From NCBI RefSeq assembly GCF_040958095.1, contig NC_091188.1:5837056-5901055 (forward strand): a stretch of DNA of 64,000 nucleotides, in the 5' to 3' direction. A program made the translations under genes and the position numbers. The notes under the pieces are model-generated. The model ran no database searches, had not been told where the DNA came from, and worked only from the letters and a program-made list of their open reading frames with translations. Source of the DNA: Procambarus clarkii. Its lineage: Eukaryota; Arthropoda; Malacostraca; Decapoda; Cambaridae. Of the stretch, positions 61,281 to 64,000 are shown piece by piece (position 1 is the first letter of the stretch; each line of letters opens with the position of its first letter).

Positions 61281-61297
61281 TCCTTTCCTGTGTGTGT

Positions 61298-61397
61298 GTG
61301 TATTCACCTAGTTGTATTCACCTAGTTGTTGTTGCGGGGGTTGAGCTCTGCTCTTTCGGCCCGCCTCTCAACTGTCAATTAGTCAACTGTAACTAAC
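61298..61397 (-). mobile_element. Minus-strand solo LINE tail
   Basis: Copy of 20128-20228. Confidence 0.8.
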
Positions 61398-61433
61398 TAC
61401 TAACTAACTAATTAATGTTTTTTTCGCACGCAC

Positions 61434-61450
61434 GCACACACACACACACA

Positions 61451-61533
<83 letters not shown>
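61434..61533. repeat. (AC)n microsatellite
   Basis: About 50 dinucleotides with one T. Confidence 0.98.
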
Positions 61534-61539
<6 letters not shown>

Positions 61540-61550
61540 ACATTCACACA

Positions 61551-61712
61551 AGAACCAGCTCCGTAACAGCTGTCTAACTCCCAGGTACCTATTTACCGCT
61601 AGGAGCATCAGGATGAAAGAAACTTTTCCCATTTGTTTCTGCCTGGTCCGGGAATCGAACCCGGGCCACAGAATAACGAGTCCTGCATGCGTTCCGATCC
61701 CCCTACCAGACC
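61551..61712 (-). mobile_element. tRNA-derived SINE, minus strand
   Basis: Copy of 20415-20580. Confidence 0.75.
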
Positions 61713-61895
61713 CCCCCCCCCTTCCCCTCCCCCTAACATTACATTCCATTTTTACGTTACGTCTTAACAGAACGTAACGTAGCGTACCTAACTTAATCTA
61801 ACGTACCTCTTAACATAACGTTTTACTACCTTCCTCCTATGTTTTAGGAGGTTACGTCTCCTGGTGAGGGGAGTCATAGTCCATCCTTGATGATG

Positions 61896-61897
<2 letters not shown>

Positions 61898-61955
<58 letters not shown>
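61898..61955. repeat. (TG)n microsatellite before gene A5
   Basis: About 29 dinucleotides, the shortest of the five. Confidence 0.98.
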
Positions 61956-61958
<3 letters not shown>

Positions 61959-62000
61959 ATTCATATAACTTTCGGTGTTAATTTTCCAGGACAGAGTGTG

Positions 62001-63350
62001 ATGGCTGCCTACCTGACCTTTCTGATGGTGGTGGTGGTGGCTCTCTGCTGGACCCTCTCACCCGTTCACGCCGGTGGGTACCCCACATGTGCCACGCTTG
62101 ATATATTTATGTGTAATAAGGTTTCAAAAATTTACAACAACAACAAAAACACTTGGGCTGCAGAATGTAAATTGTGATGTATAATCGAGTCATAACAGCT
62201 TGTTCCCTCGTAACTCGATAGTAATTGGAGGACATCGTTGTAAACTGATAGGCGAGGTGGTGTTCCAGCGGGAGCTGTTCTAGGGTAAGGTTTAGGATTA
62301 CCTATGGAAAGGAAAAGAGCTAATCCTTTCAACAAGAGTTAAAATGTATCTACGCCTGTGCCATTTATCTGTATTTTTTTTTACAAAATATCAATTTACA
62401 ATTTACAACTATCAAATGACAGTTGGCTTCGTTACCGACACATAATCGGAGGGGACCCGGGTTCTAACTGTTAGGTGGGGAATGTTGGCATCATCTTTGT
62501 CTGTCATCCGTCACAGAGAACGTCGGAGGGGTGACTGCTCCAGAGCGTGGCGCCAGCCTCATCACACAACCTCCGCTAGAAAAAAGTAAGAGAAGAATCG
62601 CCGGTGGACGCGACGCTTTCAAACCTGCCGTGGTAATGTTAATTCACACTGCCGTCTGTTGCGCCCTCTGTCTAGCTATGCGTTACAGCTTTTATATTTA
62701 TCTTAAGACCTGAACACATGAACATTCTAACCCATTCTCCCAAAATATCTTTTTTTGTCTTTTGTCCGGAACAGGAAGCCTGTGTAAACATATACTTTAG
62801 GCTTTCATCAAGGTCGAACTACTAAACCTACCCAGGATGCAACCCCACAACAGTTGCCTAACTCCAGTGTACCTATGTAGTGTTAAGTGAACAGAGGCAT
62901 TGAATGAAATAAAACGTGGCAGATTTAAGTCACTGGAGAGTCACTTATAAAGCTGTGGTAAGGATAAATTGCAAATAGGCACTTATAAAGGGGCAGATAG
63001 TGGCCTAAGAAAGGGGGATAATATTAAAGGTAGTCACTTAATAAGAGGAGGTAATTATAACAATAATAATATTTTATGCAAGAAAATATACAGAAGTAGC
63101 GATACAGTGCATTAATCAAAAGTTTCATAAACAATGCAGTAAAAACAGCGAGTCAGCAAGAAGTGTGAAAATAAGTCCAACATCTTGTCTAATTCTTCAA
63201 TAAAGAAAATATGTATTTAGTAATATCATTTATTGTATTAATAGTTCAGAGTGAATAATGTTTTAACGTTTCTTGCAGGGAGCATTACTGAGAGCTTCAG
63301 GCAGTATCAGAAACCGACGTCCAACTGTGGTATATGGTCGCAGGCGCTAG
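62001..63350 (+). CDS. Gene A5: secreted cationic prepropeptide, second lineage
   Basis: Exons 62001-62073, 62517-62632 and 63279-63350, introns 443 and 646 bases, 86 residues. Signal peptide with the extra Val (as A2). Propiece ENVGGV; processing site KSKRR (Arg to Lys, still dibasic but a weaker furin match); IAGGRDAFKPAV (Ser to Phe). Exon 3 as A3: GSIRN, RRPTVVYGRRR. Its signal exon and upstream block match A2 while exons 2-3 match A3, another sign of shuffling between copies. Confidence 0.78.
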
Positions 63351-63440
63351 CCTCGTCTCACGCAGCCCTGCAATACAGACCCACTTCATACACAGCCCCA
63401 CCTGCAGGCGATGAGTCACAATAACTTGGCTGAAGTATGA

Positions 63441-63577
63441 TGACCAGACCACACACTAGAAGGTGAAGGGACGACGACGTTTCGGTCCGTCCTGGACCAT
63501 TCTCAATCCACGTGAGAATGGTCCAGGATTGACCGAAACGTCGTCGTCCCTTCACCTTCTAGTGTGTGGTCTGGCTA
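63441..63577. mobile_element. Palindromic foldback element after gene A5
   Basis: Unit 3 type, 91 bases after the stop. Confidence 0.85.
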
Positions 63578-64000
63578 ATAAACCCACCTCTCACACAACC
63601 CCACTTGTCTTAGATTCACCAAACGACCTGCACCTCGTATATACACACACCCACCTTACAAACCAGCCGCACATAGCTGGTGTCGAAGTTAACAAATTAA
63701 ATTTGATCAGCGTCACTCATCCCATCCATTATGGCTACATTATGTCCATCTCAAGCATTTGATCTACTATCAACTCCAACCTTGGCTGATGGTACATTCT
63801 GGTATGTCAGCCTTGAATTGTTTTCATCTCGTATTATGTTGCAGCAAATAATGAGTGTATTTTACTTAGTAAAATGCATCTCATTTTAGTTTCAAATTAT
63901 TTAGAATAATCATTGATGTTAATAATTCTGTAATGTATTAATCTCTGTCGTTCTTATAAACAATACCTGAGAGTATGTTTGTGTTCCTCACCATGCACTC
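63578..64000. other. Start of the A5 downstream spacer, no gene seen
   Basis: Matches 37763 onward in unit 3; AT-rich unique DNA. Confidence 0.6.

Larger units (their letters stand above)
60775..61898. repeat. Inverted-repeat pair about 1.1 kb apart
   Basis: Arms near 60776-60828 and 61848-61898, as before A2. Confidence 0.75.
61956..64000 (+). repeat. Tandem segmental-duplication unit 5 (cut by window end)
   Basis: Matches unit 3 closely from gene A through the foldback element; any gene B lies beyond the window. Confidence 0.92.

Overview
ORGANISM AND OVERALL NATURE. This is eukaryotic, repeat-saturated DNA, most likely from a decapod crustacean (crayfish, crab or shrimp type). That is inferred from the tRNA-derived SINEs, the CR1/Jockey-group LINE with a short tandem 3' tail instead of poly(A), the long AC/TG and AT microsatellites, and small secreted-peptide genes in the style of crustacean antimicrobial peptides. 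No bacterial operon, rRNA, functional tRNA or CRISPR array is visible.

MAIN RESULT. The window is a tandem array of a segmental duplication, each unit about 10.7 to 19.5 kb. Every complete unit carries two tiny three-exon genes that ordinary ORF calling misses because the exons are 70 to 224 bases. Gene A (five copies; starts 1385, 20922, 36189, 46862, 62001) encodes an 85-86 residue prepropeptide: signal peptide, short propiece, furin-like RSKRR, and a cationic peptide ending F/Y-Gly-Arg-Arg-Arg, the classical layout of an amidated peptide. Gene B (four copies; starts 9655, 29201, 43347, 54272) encodes a 97-128 residue prepropeptide: signal peptide, RLAR site, a glycine-rich block built from a 12-residue coding repeat (3, 2, 1 and 0 full copies), and an Arg/aromatic-rich C-terminus. 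A and B share exon number, intron phases (1 then 0), the position of the processing site and the residues around the last splice junction, so they are paralogues. All nine copies have open frames and intact splice signals. I read this as an expanding host-defence peptide cluster; function is inferred from architecture and composition, not from a recognised named family.

LAYOUT. Unit 1 about 1340-20876, unit 2 20877-36143, unit 3 36144-46817, unit 4 46818-61955, unit 5 61956 to the window end (gene A only). Each complete unit runs: TG microsatellite / gene A / palindromic foldback element / repeat-rich spacer with several minisatellites / gene B / 19-bp minisatellite / truncated LINE / variable block / next TG microsatellite. 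The variable block is about 7 kb before A2, about 4.4 kb before A5, about 3.7 kb before A3, and absent before A1 and A4, where the LINE tail lies directly against the TG tract.

HISTORY. A1, A2 and A4 carry a MITE-like insertion in intron 1 and a SINE in intron 2; A3 and A5 have empty sites. Just after the stop codon of A4 the sequence switches to the A3/A5 type, so unit 4 is a mosaic. Units 1 and 2 are nearly identical over about 9.5 kb, so duplication is recent. Outside the nine genes no host coding sequence is supported; the long open frames in the 18/21-bp minisatellite are by-products of a repeat length divisible by three.
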